Assembly: GCF_032854445.1 (NCBI RefSeq)
Contig: NC_088296.1
Location: 23,631,604 to 23,695,603, forward strand
Reading direction: 5' to 3'
DNA length: 64,000 bases
Source: Liolophura sinensis
Lineage: Eukaryota > Mollusca > Polyplacophora > Chitonida > Chitonidae
The notes beneath the pieces are model-generated. The model saw only the letters and a program-made list of their open reading frames with translations. It had not been told where the DNA came from and did not search any database. The translations under genes and the position numbers were made by a program. Positions 48,701-55,680 of this stretch are shown here, piece by piece. Position 1 is the stretch's first letter; each line of letters starts with the position of its first letter.

Positions 48701-51661
48701 TCCCTCTCGGTAACATACTGATTAAACAAATTATAATCTTTATAATTTGGATAGGTAGCTTAATCTGGACACGAATCCTTTAATATACAATTAAATTAGG
48801 GATTAACAAGAAATATGGGTGGACAAAACTTAATTGCTTTTGGAAAAAAAAGGTTGATCAAGTTAGGATATACACACTCGTTCAAAGGTGGGAATTAACG
48901 TGTGTTTTTTTATTTAGCATTACAATACATACAAGTGGTTGCAGTGACAGCCATATTTGATGCAAGATTGAGTATTGCCAACCATGTGTCTATTGTTAGA
49001 GGTGTCATAAGCTGGGCAGAGGCCCTTGGCTGGTGAGGGCATACAATAGGCAATATACACAAACTAACCTCAAAGATGGCCGCCGTTGCGAACCCTCTAT
49101 ACATGTACGTTCCCAAGCTGTTATGAAACACAAGCAGGGAAGAAAGTGTTATCTAGTGAGTATTGTACAATTACAACAGTTTGCGACAGTGTAGGCCCGT
49201 AAAACATACAGAATTGCTCTGTAGTGCACATGCTGCCATTGTGTAATTCTTGGGTGCACCAGTGACATGAGTCAATGTCATCACACAAAAAAGCACATTA
49301 GCACCATAAAGCAGCGTGCTTTTTGAAAGTGAACTATTTTCTGCAAAGTTTTGTCAGTCATACCTTTTATACTATGATTTTTTCTTTTTCTTTGCAGGGG
49401 ACAGTTTTTTGAAAAACATTTAAAATTTATCAAGCTGAATGACAAATTTGTGCCTTTTACAAAATTAGACCTTTCCTACCTCAAAAAGGTAAGTGGAAAC
49501 AATGAAACAGATCAGAGAAATATGCTTCTGTTGCATTCGGTAGAGATTTTGTGTACAACAGCAAAGGCTGAAGGGTTTAGCACGACAGCGCGGTGCATTG
49601 ACCCAGGAGCCTCTCACCAACGTGGTCGCTTCGAGTTCAAGTTCAGCTCATGGTGGCTTCCTCTCCAACCATACGTGGGAAGATCAGTTAGCAACTTGCT
49701 GTTGGTCGTGAGTTTCCTCTGGGCTCTGCCTTATTTCCTCCCATCATAATGCTGGCCGCCGTCGTATAAGTGAAACATGATTAGGTTATTGTGAAGTGTT
49801 TTGTACATTATGGAGATGGTATTGTACTAGTCCATGTTGTGTTGAAAGGTGACGAGGTGTCAGGTCCAGTGTGGATTTCCAGCACACCTTTGACCAGTAC
49901 ACTACCACTCCATAATGTACAAAACACTTCTCAATGACAAATTTATTATATGGCTGAGCCCGCTGGAGGACTTACATACACCTCATGCAAAAATAACGCA
50001 TATTCAGCTGGCCTAGAGGATGTTTTTTTGATCTCCCTGTTCTCGGCAGGCAATGCATTCTTTATTCTTGTTTATTCCTTAGTCATTTTTGATCTTCGCT
50101 TTGAGGAATTTGAGGAATAATGACATTTATTCCCCCCATCCACATTGCCTCATCAGTATTTATAGAAACGCTGAGAGCAAACGATAAACACAGCAGCGCC
50201 CCCTACCCAACATGTTTAGCATGAAAAATTACCTCCCTTTGCTACCGTACAATATGAAAATAATACGGGTCCCCGGGGTCCAATATGGCTCCAAGTCCTC
50301 AAGTACAGGACGGTCACACGGTACAATCCGACTGATTTCATTGGACCACATTTAAAGCTATATAATAATCATGAGTACAGTGTAAAACACCAATTAAATA
50401 AACAAATAAACAATGTGACAACTCCAAGAAATGACAAGCAAAGCTTATTTTATTAAACAAAGTTATTAAAACAAACATTTATGGCCTGTCATTTTTGAGA
50501 GCTCTGACTTTAGTTTTACTAGCTTTAGCTTTACCAGAACACCGTACTTCACCTAACCTTTGACATTTATCAGGTAACACATCTTGTTTGATTCTGGTCA
50601 TAGTTCATCCTTTTTAAAGGGTCATGTAAGAGTTGGGGTTTTTTTTTGTGGACTTTGATCAGTTTCTTATAAACAAAACCTAAGTGTTGGCATCAAAAGT
50701 ATAATTTTAAGGCCTTTATACGCTCTCGAAAATGAATGTTTATGTATAAAAATTTTAGGTGAAATTCACTAATGTCATCCTTGGGGTGGCTAATTTCATA
50801 CCATAATGAGTCAATGAATCAAGCAAGTGTTGTTGTTGTTTCAGGAGAACTATGACAACCTGTTTGTTAAGGCTGTGTACAGTTCCCAGCTTCTGACAGT
50901 CAGTGAGGTACAGAGTGGAGCCCGGCCTGAGCTCACATCAGTCAGGGTACAGTACAACACCAAGGAGCAGTTTAAAAAATATGCAAAACAGCTGGGGATC
51001 ATGGAAGACCTTAAGGTAAGTGATTATCTCCCCCAGGCACCAGGTGGCCCTTTATTGAGATCTCTAAACAGGATACAGAAACGTTGCTGATCAACTGGTG
51101 TGAGAGAAGGGCAATTCCTGGTGATGTGTAGATTTGGGTATGGCACGTGTGTTCAAGCATAACTAAGGCCATGGACTTTTACCAAGACAATCCTATCTCC
51201 ACTGTTATCCAGTCAGCATTGATTTTTGTACATTAAAAATATTAACCTTGGCCTTATTGCTATAACACATAGTATCAGTGGAGTAGCTCTTTAACCAAGT
51301 CTAAGAATTAATAAAACTTCATCTCTTAGACAGAACACAAATTTTTAAAATTATTTTTTCTCTTCAGTAATCAGTTGGTAAGAAAAAATCCTAGTAAAGT
51401 CAGAAACCACTGTCATAAAACTTTAATCCTAGAACTTGTTATTGATCAGAATAGTTAAGAAAAATTGAAATACAAAGTTTCGAAAAACTGTGTTGTGGGA
51501 TGGTGAGAAAAATCCTGGCTGATCATCATTCTTCATGTTTTTTTCAGGCGGGTGTTCCCAGAGCTGGATACAGGGGCGTCGTCAGTTTTATGCGGAGCAA
51601 TAGGCGTGTCTTCTTAGCTCCGCCTCCAACATGGAACGGCTACGATCCCAAGTGGAACTGA
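15658..51661 (+). CDS. MGAT1: MGAT1: alpha-1,3-mannosyl-glycoprotein 2-beta-N-acetylglucosaminyltransferase (GnT-I), whole gene
   Basis: GnT-I adds beta-1,2-GlcNAc from UDP-GlcNAc to the alpha-1,3 mannose arm of Man5GlcNAc2 in the Golgi. The coding join is 15658-15768, 35312-35429, 38091-38385, 39282-39390, 40651-40789 (or 41688-41826), 44346-44480, 46043-46133, 46550-46654, 49398-49488, 50845-51015, 51548-51661. It totals 1479 nt, or 492 residues; all junctions are GT-AG and phases agree. Seen: a basic cytosolic tail (1-7), a membrane anchor (about 8-29), a coiled-coil and Pro-rich stem to about 150, then family blocks [14 protein letters not shown] (257-259), [30 protein letters not shown] and APPPTW. 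By alignment from memory to the rabbit enzyme, EDD is the metal-nucleotide motif, H236 matches H190, and D336 matches the catalytic base D291. The human protein is 445 residues, coded in one exon; here the stem is longer and the frame is split eleven ways. All key residues are intact, so it should be active. Confidence 0.97.
15806..15880 (-). mobile_element. SINE-A 3' fragment inside intron 1
   Basis: A tail fragment (tatttatttatgtttttgattgg, then diverged cttttacgacaacatccagc) only 40 bases after the exon 1 donor. Confidence 0.6.
16381..16624 (-). mobile_element. SINE-A, near full-length
   Basis: In reverse orientation: tail, body (cagcactgtggtgggagaaa), hinge and most of the head (gaactcacagcatctgcatt, gcttctgggtcatt). 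It is followed by a C run at about 16631-16642. Confidence 0.8.
16785..16940 (+). mobile_element. Diverged SINE-C copy
   Basis: An A box-like ggctgagtggttaa, followed by gaatttgtagatttcctggt and ttattg, as in the array at 14721-15392, but single copy. Confidence 0.4.
16941..17642. other. Unique intron 1 sequence
   Basis: No feature beyond a G-rich stretch near 17200-17230. Confidence 0.5.
17643..17870 (-). mobile_element. SINE-A, full-length with an internal deletion
   Basis: It runs in reverse from tatttatttgtttatttgat to ctagccacggaggcccc. The block holding ccaccataatgctggcc is missing; the copy jumps from gaatagt to gccctgggaaaaaccc. Confidence 0.8.
17997..20515. repeat. 36-bp tandem repeat, about 70 units, indel-free
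   Basis: The unit starts cctcacccattctccatccc, then taccctccttgaata. Because 36 is a multiple of three and the unit has no stop in several frames, frames of 883 and 875 codons (plus) and 848 codons (minus) stay open over the same DNA. All lie inside MGAT1 intron 1. Substitutions hit all frames alike, so I do not call a protein. Confidence 0.97.
20516..21232. other. Unique intron 1 sequence
   Basis: Nothing recognised. There is a short G-rich stretch near 20703-20725. Confidence 0.5.
21233..21430 (-). mobile_element. SINE-A, 5'-truncated
   Basis: In reverse: tatttatttgattggtgttt, tacgccgtactcaagaatac, body gcgttatggtgggag, ending at the B box-like gacttgaactcacag. The head is missing. Confidence 0.85.
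21431..21886. other. Unique AT-rich intron sequence
   Basis: No feature recognised before the 54-bp array. Confidence 0.5.
21887..24368. repeat. 54-bp tandem repeat, about 46 units
   Basis: The unit starts gaatccacattttccctatt, then gtccagtaatgtacaggatg and cttacctcctcggt. It holds an 837-codon plus frame and several minus frames, because 54 is a multiple of three. It lies within MGAT1 intron 1, antiparallel to nothing recognisable. Confidence 0.97.
24369..24860. other. Unique intron 1 sequence
   Basis: No feature recognised. Confidence 0.5.
24861..25130 (+). mobile_element. SINE-A, full-length
   Basis: The head is gggggcctccgtggctcagt, the B box gagttcaagtcc, the body ccaccataatgctggc, and the tail caaacaaataaataagtaaa. 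Confidence 0.9.
25131..25443 (-). other. Antisense open frame of unknown meaning
   Basis: A minus frame of 110 codons (from 25443) has a protein-like composition (for example [20 protein letters not shown]) that is unlike the repeats. Its last codons run into the SINE next door. No family recognised and no partner exon seen. It could be a decayed coding fragment or chance. Confidence 0.2.
25444..27072. other. Intron 1 sequence with a weak repeat
   Basis: From 25813 to about 26010, degenerate units of 24-30 bases share gcaagaattgat. The rest is unique; a G run lies near 25712-25723. Confidence 0.5.
27073..31182. repeat. 122-bp tandem repeat, about 34 units
   Basis: The unit carries aatactggtaattgtcagat, gttaataatatagaaaagtg, catgtatacagtaactacag and tccatattatcagtgttt. 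Units come in a few variants (ttcgaacttaat or tttgattttaat; attgtcc or attctcc) in mosaic order. It is the largest array in the window. Confidence 0.97.
31183..32064. other. Unique intron 1 sequence with a small repeat
   Basis: At about 31874-31930 a 14-bp unit (aatattatgtattt) is repeated four times. No gene recognised. Confidence 0.6.
32065..32432 (+). mobile_element. SINE-B, second tRNA-derived family
   Basis: The head tagcacagttggtagagtgt resembles a tRNA A box. A B box-like stretch (ctgggtccagtc) follows, then a body with gaggaagttgtaacttcctt and cagtataatggct. The tail is ggacagcataaaacacc, resembling SINE-A tails. A second copy lies at 42552. Confidence 0.75.
32433..32870. other. Unique intron 1 sequence
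   Basis: No feature recognised. Confidence 0.5.
32871..33912. repeat. 50-bp tandem repeat, about 21 units
   Basis: The unit runs catgtaattcagcaaatgta, ctcctgtggctatgac, gacagatacacgta. No indels were seen until the last decayed unit. The sequence is unrelated to the 50-bp arrays at 7407 and 61541. Confidence 0.97.
33913..34788. other. Unique intron 1 sequence with a SINE-A tail fragment
   Basis: A short reverse SINE-A tail (tgattagtgttttaacgtca) lies at about 34126-34170. Nothing else was recognised. Confidence 0.5.
34789..35055. repeat. 22-bp tandem repeat, about 12 units
   Basis: The unit is gttgttagccagattttaac followed by ca. Units alternate between ttttaacca, ttttgatca and ttcaatca types. 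It lies about 250 bases before exon 2 of MGAT1. Confidence 0.95.
35312..35429 (+). CDS. MGAT1: MGAT1 exon 2: coiled-coil stem
   Basis: Encodes residues 38-76 plus the first base of codon 77. The acceptor is gttgttccag and the donor gccg|gtaagt, going from phase 0 to phase 1. The peptide ([19 protein letters not shown] and onward) is rich in Leu, Gln and Asp with heptad-like spacing. That fits an oligomerising stem between anchor and catalytic domain. It is preceded by 19.5 kb of intron. Confidence 0.9.
35430..38090. other. MGAT1 intron 2
   Basis: Unique AT-rich sequence with a short (ta)n stretch near 35709-35727. No repeats of note and no other gene. Confidence 0.6.
38091..38385 (+). CDS. 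MGAT1: MGAT1 exon 3: Pro-rich stem and first strand of the catalytic domain
   Basis: Encodes residues 77-174 plus two bases of codon 175. The acceptor is gttttttcag and the donor ctacg|gtaggt. The first 70 residues are Pro-, Glu- and Asn-rich linker. The end ([20 protein letters not shown]) matches the family's VIPILVIACDR block, the first beta strand of the GT-A fold, where UDP begins to be bound. Confidence 0.95.
38636..38908 (+). mobile_element. SINE-A in MGAT1 intron 3
   Basis: A diverged head (ttgtctcacttggttagcac), a B box gagttcaagtcc, the body ccaccataatgttggcc, and the tail caatcaaacaaataaataag. Confidence 0.88.
39150..39216. repeat. 33-bp direct duplication
   Basis: Two adjacent copies of tttttacactttttggatca with their flanks, just before exon 4. 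Confidence 0.9.
39282..39390 (+). CDS. MGAT1: MGAT1 exon 4: catalytic domain, [11 protein letters not shown] block
   Basis: Encodes residues 175-211 ([19 protein letters not shown] and onward, ending KHIQ). The acceptor is catggttacag and the donor acag|gtaagt, going from phase 2 to phase 0. The Asp in SQDCGH corresponds to a nucleotide-contacting Asp (rabbit D144) in the family. It ends exactly where the duplicated exon 5 begins. Confidence 0.95.
39391..40650. other. MGAT1 intron 4, upstream of exon 5a
   Basis: Unique AT-rich sequence with an A run at about 40390-40407. No repeat resembling the intron between 5a and 5b was seen. Confidence 0.5.
40651..40789 (+). CDS. MGAT1: MGAT1 exon 5a: canonical version of the alternative exon pair
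   Basis: 139 nt, encoding residues 212-257 plus one base of codon 258. It starts [20 protein letters not shown] and ends NYSAVIVVE, so the next exon completes the EDD motif. It keeps the VPP-like turn and the RHYKWAL block seen in vertebrate GnT-I. The acceptor is gtttccacag. The donor gaag|gtttgt is weak. Phase goes from 0 to 1. A second exon of the same length and phases follows at 41688; using both would shift the frame. Confidence 0.93.
40790..41687. other. Intron between exons 5a and 5b
   Basis: 898 bases, too long for a steric block between donor and branch point. No repeat recognised. Any mutual exclusion would need protein or RNA-pairing control, or rely on the frameshift caused by double inclusion. 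Confidence 0.5.
41688..41826 (+). CDS. MGAT1: MGAT1 exon 5b: divergent alternative version of exon 5
   Basis: 139 nt with the same phases as exon 5a; 35 of 46 residues are identical. It starts [20 protein letters not shown] and ends NYSAVIIVE. Differences fall at exon residues 3, 8, 10-15, 30, 31 and 44. Elsewhere the changes are almost all synonymous: nine silent to one replacement over residues 16-29 and 32-46. The His matching rabbit H190 is kept. The acceptor is NAGNAG-like (cacagcag), so one Gln could be gained or lost. The donor gaag|gtgtgt is also weak. The flanking introns are unlike those of 5a, so this is an old exon duplication and not a recent or assembly duplicate. Confidence 0.88.
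42552..42866 (+). mobile_element. SINE-B in the intron after exon 5b
   Basis: A 5'-truncated copy sharing gatccagggtcaatcctggg, gaggaagttgtaacttcctc and cagtataatggct with the copy at 32065. Its tail is different, gttaagtatgacgttaaacc, and ends in cactcactc repeats. Confidence 0.8.
43009..43071 (+). mobile_element. SINE-A 3' fragment
   Basis: Only the last 60 bases remain: accatcgtacaagtgaaata and aaaacaccaatcac. Confidence 0.65.
43762..44024 (+). mobile_element. SINE-A in the intron before exon 6
   Basis: Head gaggcccctgtggataagtt, body cctcccaccataaagctggc, tail aaacaccaatgaaataaata. Confidence 0.88.
44346..44480 (+). CDS. MGAT1: MGAT1 exon 6: completes [13 protein letters not shown] block
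   Basis: Encodes residues 258-302 plus one base of codon 303. It begins with the two Asp of EDD ([13 protein letters not shown]) and carries [13 protein letters not shown], both hallmarks of GnT-I. The acceptor is cttctgttacag and the donor accag|gtgagg, phase 1 at both ends. A 35-bp tandem array starts only 12 bases after the donor. Confidence 0.96.
44493..44807. repeat. 35-bp tandem repeat right behind the exon 6 donor, 9 units
   Basis: The unit runs tcagatctccttatgaatgg, tgaaaccagaactag; nine exact units. The words aaaccag and gtcagatctcc also frame the real exon 6 donor, so the junction may have been the seed, but the units lack the donor itself. Confidence 0.95.
45155..46042. repeat. 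37-bp array of copied exon 7 acceptors, 24 exact units
   Basis: Each unit reads agttgttatacagaacaatg, catccttgtctctgcag. The first 15 bases are the start of exon 7 (agttgttatacagaa, coding ELLYR), and the rest is a pyrimidine tract plus cag. The 888 bases from 45155 to 46043 are exactly 24 units with no indel, and exon 7 begins as the next unit. By eye 20 units keep a cag at the junction position. Confidence 0.97.
46043..46133 (+). CDS. MGAT1: MGAT1 exon 7: [13 protein letters not shown] block
   Basis: Encodes residues 303-332 plus two bases of codon 333: [19 protein letters not shown] and onward, ending LEPKWPVT. The acceptor is ttctttcaacag and the donor gtgac|gtaagt, going from phase 1 to phase 2. 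The first 15 bases of this exon, with its acceptor, are the last unit of a 37-bp tandem array that fills the end of the preceding intron. Confidence 0.96.
46550..46654 (+). CDS. MGAT1: MGAT1 exon 8: catalytic FWDDWMR block
   Basis: Encodes residues 333-367 plus two bases of codon 368: [20 protein letters not shown], then [16 protein letters not shown]. The first Asp of WDD (D336) matches the catalytic base D291 of the rabbit enzyme. The acceptor is tttgtgcag and the donor gcaa|gtgagt, phase 2 at both ends. The last 28 exon bases plus the donor are the founding unit of a 32-bp array that continues into the intron. Read-through hits TGA at once. Confidence 0.96.
46627..47430. repeat. 32-bp array of copied exon 8 donors, about 25 units
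   Basis: The unit is agtacattcgggaagatagg, ggttagcaagtg. The first unit is the end of exon 8 (coding STFGKIGVS) with its donor gcaa|gtgagt. The copies continue into the intron, most with gcag|gtgagt or gcaa|gtgagt. About 20 keep gtgagt. A few units are 3-4 bases short. A lone copy sits at about 47600-47635. Confidence 0.96.
47640..49397. other. Rest of MGAT1 intron 8
   Basis: No gene or repeat recognised apart from the lone donor-unit copy at its start. Confidence 0.5.
49398..49488 (+). CDS. MGAT1: MGAT1 exon 9
   Basis: Encodes residues 368-398 (K)[18 protein letters not shown] and onward, ending LDLSYLKK. This matches the family block [18 protein letters not shown]. The acceptor is ctttgcag and the donor aaaag|gtaagt, going from phase 2 to phase 0. 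Confidence 0.95.
49560..49782 (+). mobile_element. SINE-A, left part, interrupted by an insertion
   Basis: A truncated head, then gtattgaccc-like gcattgacccaggagcctct, body and gtcgtataagtgaaaca. The missing tail (gagtacagtgtaaaacacca) resumes at 50369-50412. Confidence 0.8.
49783..50365. mobile_element. Insertion inside a SINE, with a foldback (MITE-like) end
   Basis: It splits a SINE-A copy. It begins with an inverted repeat: gaagtgttttgtacattatg (49793 on) is matched in reverse by the sequence ending at 49930. The arms are about 39-40 bases, with a 59-base loop. The rest (to 50365) is unfamiliar. No coding frame, so it would be non-autonomous. Confidence 0.55.
50366..50412 (+). mobile_element. 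SINE-A right part (tail) after the insertion
   Basis: Reads atgagtacagtgtaaaacac and caattaaataaacaaataaa, the end of the copy that stopped at 49782. Confidence 0.75.
50413..50844. other. Rest of MGAT1 intron 9
   Basis: Unique AT-rich sequence, no feature recognised. Confidence 0.5.
50845..51015 (+). CDS. MGAT1: MGAT1 exon 10
   Basis: 171 nt, exactly 57 codons, residues 399-455. It starts [17 protein letters not shown], contains [20 protein letters not shown] and ends MEDLK, which matches the human QLQVEKVRTN to VMDDLK region. The acceptor is gttgtttcag and the donor ttaag|gtaagt, phase 0 at both ends. Confidence 0.95.
51548..51661 (+). CDS. MGAT1: MGAT1 exon 11: C-terminus and stop
   Basis: Residues 456-492 and TGA at 51659-51661. 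The peptide [20 protein letters not shown] followed by [17 protein letters not shown] matches the family's closing [11 protein letters not shown] and APPPTW blocks. The acceptor is gtttttttcag. Confidence 0.97.
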   Translation, partial: AGVPRAGYRGVVSFMRSNRRVFLAPPPTWNGYDPKWN

Positions 51662-52017
51662 TATATTAACACTGTGATCATTGTTTGTGTCTGCTGTGTT
51701 CACACAGGGAACCGTATGGAATATGTGAAGAGTCGTGTGATTTTCTGTGGACTGAACGCTAGGATTGATTGGCCTTCAACTTTGTCAAAGCAGTCCAACT
51801 TCTGTGATAAAATATGAGGCCTCATATCATAAATGGAATTATTTGGTATTTCTGAGATGGAATTACCTCACTGACCACCTGATTTGCCAGGAGGAATTAT
51901 GGGAAAAGTTGACCTCATTTTGGCAAAATGTTGATGTCAAATGTCCTCCATTGGAAGAAAACAGACTGGGATGAACTGACCTCATTTACCAGAGAAAGAA
52001 TTCAGGGACATTCAACT

Positions 52018-52450
52018 CTGGAGTTAAATGACCTCATCTGACTGAAAGGAATTCTGGGAGAGGAGGACCTCATTTGTGAGCTAGGAATTCTGGGAGAGGG
52101 TGACCTCATTTGTGAGCTAGGAATTCTGGGACAGGGTAACCTCATTTGTGAGCTAGGAATTCTGGGAGAGGGTGACCTGGTTTGTGAGCTGGGGATTCTG
52201 GGAGAGGATGACCTCATTTGTGAGCTAGGAATTCTGGGAGAGGATGACCTCATTTGTGAGCTAGGAATTCTGGGAGAGGATCACCTCATTTGTGAGCTAG
52301 GAATTCTGGGAGAGGATGACCTCATTTGTGAGCTAGGAATTCTGGGAGGATCACCTCGTTTGTCAACAAGGAATTGTGGGGTGTGATGATTTTATTTGTC
52401 AACAAGGAATTGTGGGGTGTGATGATTTTATTTGTCAACAAGGAATTCTG
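52018..52450. repeat. 36-bp tandem repeat in the MGAT1 3' region
   Basis: About nine units with gagctaggaattctgggaga, ggatgacctcatttgt, then two 38-bp units with aaggaattgtggggtgtgat. It begins 357 bases after the MGAT1 stop codon, so it is probably in the 3' UTR. Confidence 0.93.
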
Positions 52451-52594
52451 GGAGGCAGTGACATCATATTTTCAAGAAAAATTTTGGGAGATGACCTTGT
52501 TTATCAGGATTTTTTGGCAAAATGAGTTCATGGAATTGTGGAGTGAAAATGACATCAGATTTGTCAGAAATTGTGTGTAGAACATTATAAAGAA

Positions 52595-52600
52595 AATAAA
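52595..52600 (+). terminator. Candidate MGAT1 polyadenylation signal
   Basis: An AATAAA word 934 bases after the stop codon, just past the 36-bp array. Other AATAAA words lie downstream, so this is only one candidate. Confidence 0.2.
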
Positions 52601-53814
52601 AAAGGAGTCCATGGTGTGAATTCTGCGGCTGCTTAGAATTCTCGGCAGACTTCATATTGTGGTACAGCAAAGCATTCTGGGAAGGTAAGGAATGCTGATA
52701 GCTGACCCATGATGAATCATCTACTGCTCAAACATCCTTGCAGCATTTAGGGAGAACTTGCATGTACAGGGCAACCATTGTGCTGTTGTGTGAAGACATT
52801 GGAGGCATGATAAAAACACAGAGGCCGCGAAGCTGGGACAGGGGTGTGTCACCTTATGGTAAAGGATTCACAGTATTAGAGAGTGGTCAAATGCTGCGAC
52901 TCGCTTCTAGTTTATTTTTATATCAACGTGTGTACAAAATCTATGGGTCTACATAACATCTCTGTCTTCATTGTGTACATTTACCAGAGCATAAACCTGC
53001 TGTGTGTACAGTAACCAAGTCAGTCTGAAATGTGTACATAAATCTGTTTGAACATGGTGTATCCAGTATCTCTTGTGTACAAAAAACAGAAAAAGTGAAG
53101 TTATATATACTACAAATACAGCAGGCCCTTGCTGGCTGAGTGGTCCAATGTGTGCTGAGGATCTGAGGCTTAATACCAAGAAGTGTACTCAGAGTGGAGC
53201 TGCGGCGTCCTCGGCATGTAAACCTGAAAACCGGTACGAAAAATGTTTGTGGAGTTTGGTGGAAACTACAAGTACTAGTGACAGCCAGAATTAATATCTC
53301 TGTGTACATTGTAAATGTATGCTGTGTTTTCATACACTGGCTTCATGTACTTACCTCTAGAATCACCCATAAAACAGAAACATCACCTTTCATCTGATCT
53401 GAGCTGGTTAAAATGGTAGCCAGTTGTAAACAATGCTTACATTCACACGACAATGTAGCCAAGCCAGTTTTAAGCCGGTTCGGGGATTTGTCCATTAACA
53501 CGGTTTAGTAATTGCAATGTCATCCTGACCTCCATGTATCCAGGACTTTTGAACCAGTTACCATTTCCACCTCACAGGCAAACCAGCTCAAGACCTGAAA
53601 CCGACTTAGAGCCACATAACTAGCTGTGGCACTTTAAACCGGATTGAACACCCACACTGTGAGTTCACACAGGCAATGTTAAACTGGCTCAAAGCCACTT
53701 CTGCTTGTTAAACCTGCTTAAATTTGCCCGAAAAAGGGCATTAATCTCTTTGTAGGTTTGGTGTACAACGGCAGTAGGATTTGACAACAGCTGCTACATG
53801 CTCATAGATCTTCT

Positions 53815-54655
53815 GGAGTTTTGTGTCAGACTATGTTGGCATCATTGGTGTACTGTAGAATGGGTGGAGTTTTGTGTCAGACCATGCTGGCACCATGAGT
53901 GTACTGTAGAATGGGTGGAGTTTTGTGTCAGACCATGCTGGCATCATGGGTGTACTGTAGAGTGGGTGGAGTTTTGTGTCAGACTATGCTGGCACCATGT
54001 GTGTACTGTAGAATGCGTGGAGTTTTGTGTCAGACTATGCTGGCACCAGGACCATGAGTGTACTGTAGAATGGGTGGAGTTTTGTGTCAGACTATGCTGG
54101 CACCATGGGTGTACTGTGGAAGTGATGGAGTTCTGTGTCAGACTATGTTGGCATCATTGGTGTACTGTAGAATGGGTGGAGTTTTGTGTCAGACTATGCT
54201 GGCACCATGAGTGTAATGTAGAATGGGTGGAGTTTTGTGTCAGACCATGCTGGCACCATGAGTGTAATGTAGAATGGGTGGAGTTTTGTGTCAGACTATG
54301 CTGGCACCAGGACCATGAGTGTACTGTAGAATGGGTGGAGTTTTGTGTCAGACCATGCTGGCACCATGAGTGTAATGTAGAATGGGTGGAGTTTTGTGTC
54401 AGACCATGCTGGCATCATGGGTGTACTGTAGAGTGGGTGGAGTTTTGTGTCAGACTATGCTGGCACCATGTGTGTACTGTAGAATGCGTGGAGTTTTGTG
54501 TCAGACTATGCTGGCACCAGGACCATGAGTGTACTGTAGAATGGGTGGAGTTTTGTGTCAGACTATGCTGGCACCATGGGTGTACTGTGGAAGTGATGGA
54601 GTTCTGTGTCAGACTATACTGGTACCATGGGTGTACAGTACTGTAGAATGGGTGG
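53815..54655. repeat. 51-bp tandem repeat, about 16 units
   Basis: The unit starts ggagttttgtgtcagactat, then gctggcaccatg, agtgtactgtagaatgggt. Three units have a 6-base caggac insertion. The 282-codon frame over it follows from 51 and 6 being multiples of three. Confidence 0.96.
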
Positions 54656-54957
54656 ACAATGTTAACACTATCTGTGTACAAGTGCATCGCAGGTTCGGAA
54701 GTTATCTCTGGCCTGAACTGTACTAGTATACCTTTGGTATAAACATTATACACCAGTAATTAACCAGTCTTTCAAAATTTGTCTAGTGCAAGGAAGTCTG
54801 ACTGTCTTTACTGGCACTTGAAGGCTGAACAGCTATCAAAGAAAAGAGCAAAGAAATCAGCACCAGAACATGGGAAGTGTAGCACGCGTTGCTTGACTCT
54901 GATTGATCCGTTCACGTTACAGTGCCACAGTTGAAGTTTCAACTACTTTAGGAACCC

Positions 54958-55129
54958 TGGATAGGAATTGGATAGGAACCCTGACTATTGGACAGGAACC
55001 TAGACAATTGGACTATAAACCACTCTATTGAACAGGAACCCAGGCTATTGAGCAGAACCCAGGCTATTGAACAGGAACCCAGACTACAGGAACCAGGGCT
55101 GTTGAACAAGGACCCAGACTATTGAACAG
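54958..55129. repeat. Degenerate 21-22 bp repeat
   Basis: Irregular units share aggaacccagactattga. About eight units. Confidence 0.8.
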
Positions 55130-55288
55130 TTTCAAACTGAACTGTCCAGGGTCTCACTTGTGTCAGGCATCATGTTTGTTGGGACCAATTGGTATTATAA
55201 CTGGACATTATTTGAGAACATTGTGTGAGAACATTACTTGAGATTATTTAAGGTTTGGGGCTTGTGTAAAGTACATATATGTAGGTAA

Positions 55289-55364
55289 AGATGTATACTG
55301 GCTTCCTACTTAATGTGTACTGGTTCCCTACTTAATGTGTGTACTGGCTTCCAACTTAATGTGT
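55289..55364. repeat. Three units of about 22-24 bp
   Basis: Units share tactggcttcctacttaatg. Confidence 0.8.
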
Positions 55365-55413
55365 ATTTTTAAGGGTAAAGTATGCAGTACACATGTGCTT
55401 TGCAAGAAATGAA

Positions 55414-55680
55414 TTCTGGTTGTCAGAATACTGGTCATGTCAGAATACTGGTCATGTCAGAATACTGGTCGTGTCAGACCGTTGGTCATGTCGTACCGCT
55501 GGTCATGTCAGACTGCCGGTCTTGTCAGACTCCTGGTCGTGTCAGACAGCCGGCCGTGTCAGACTCCTGGTTGTGTCAGACCGCTGGTCGTGTCATACAG
55601 CCGGCCGTGTCAGACAGCCGGCCGTGTCAGACAGCCGGCCGTGTCAGACTCCTGGTCATGTCAGACTGCAGGTCGTGTCG
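55414..55680. repeat. 17-bp tandem repeat, about 16 units
   Basis: The unit is ctggtcatgtcagacta-like, with a GC-rich variant ccggccgtgtcagacag in the middle. Confidence 0.93.

Noticed and set aside
53798-54646. 282-codon frame with a 17-residue repeat
   Set aside because: It follows from the 51-bp unit length (and 6-byte-like in-frame 6-base inserts); no signal, domain or gene context.
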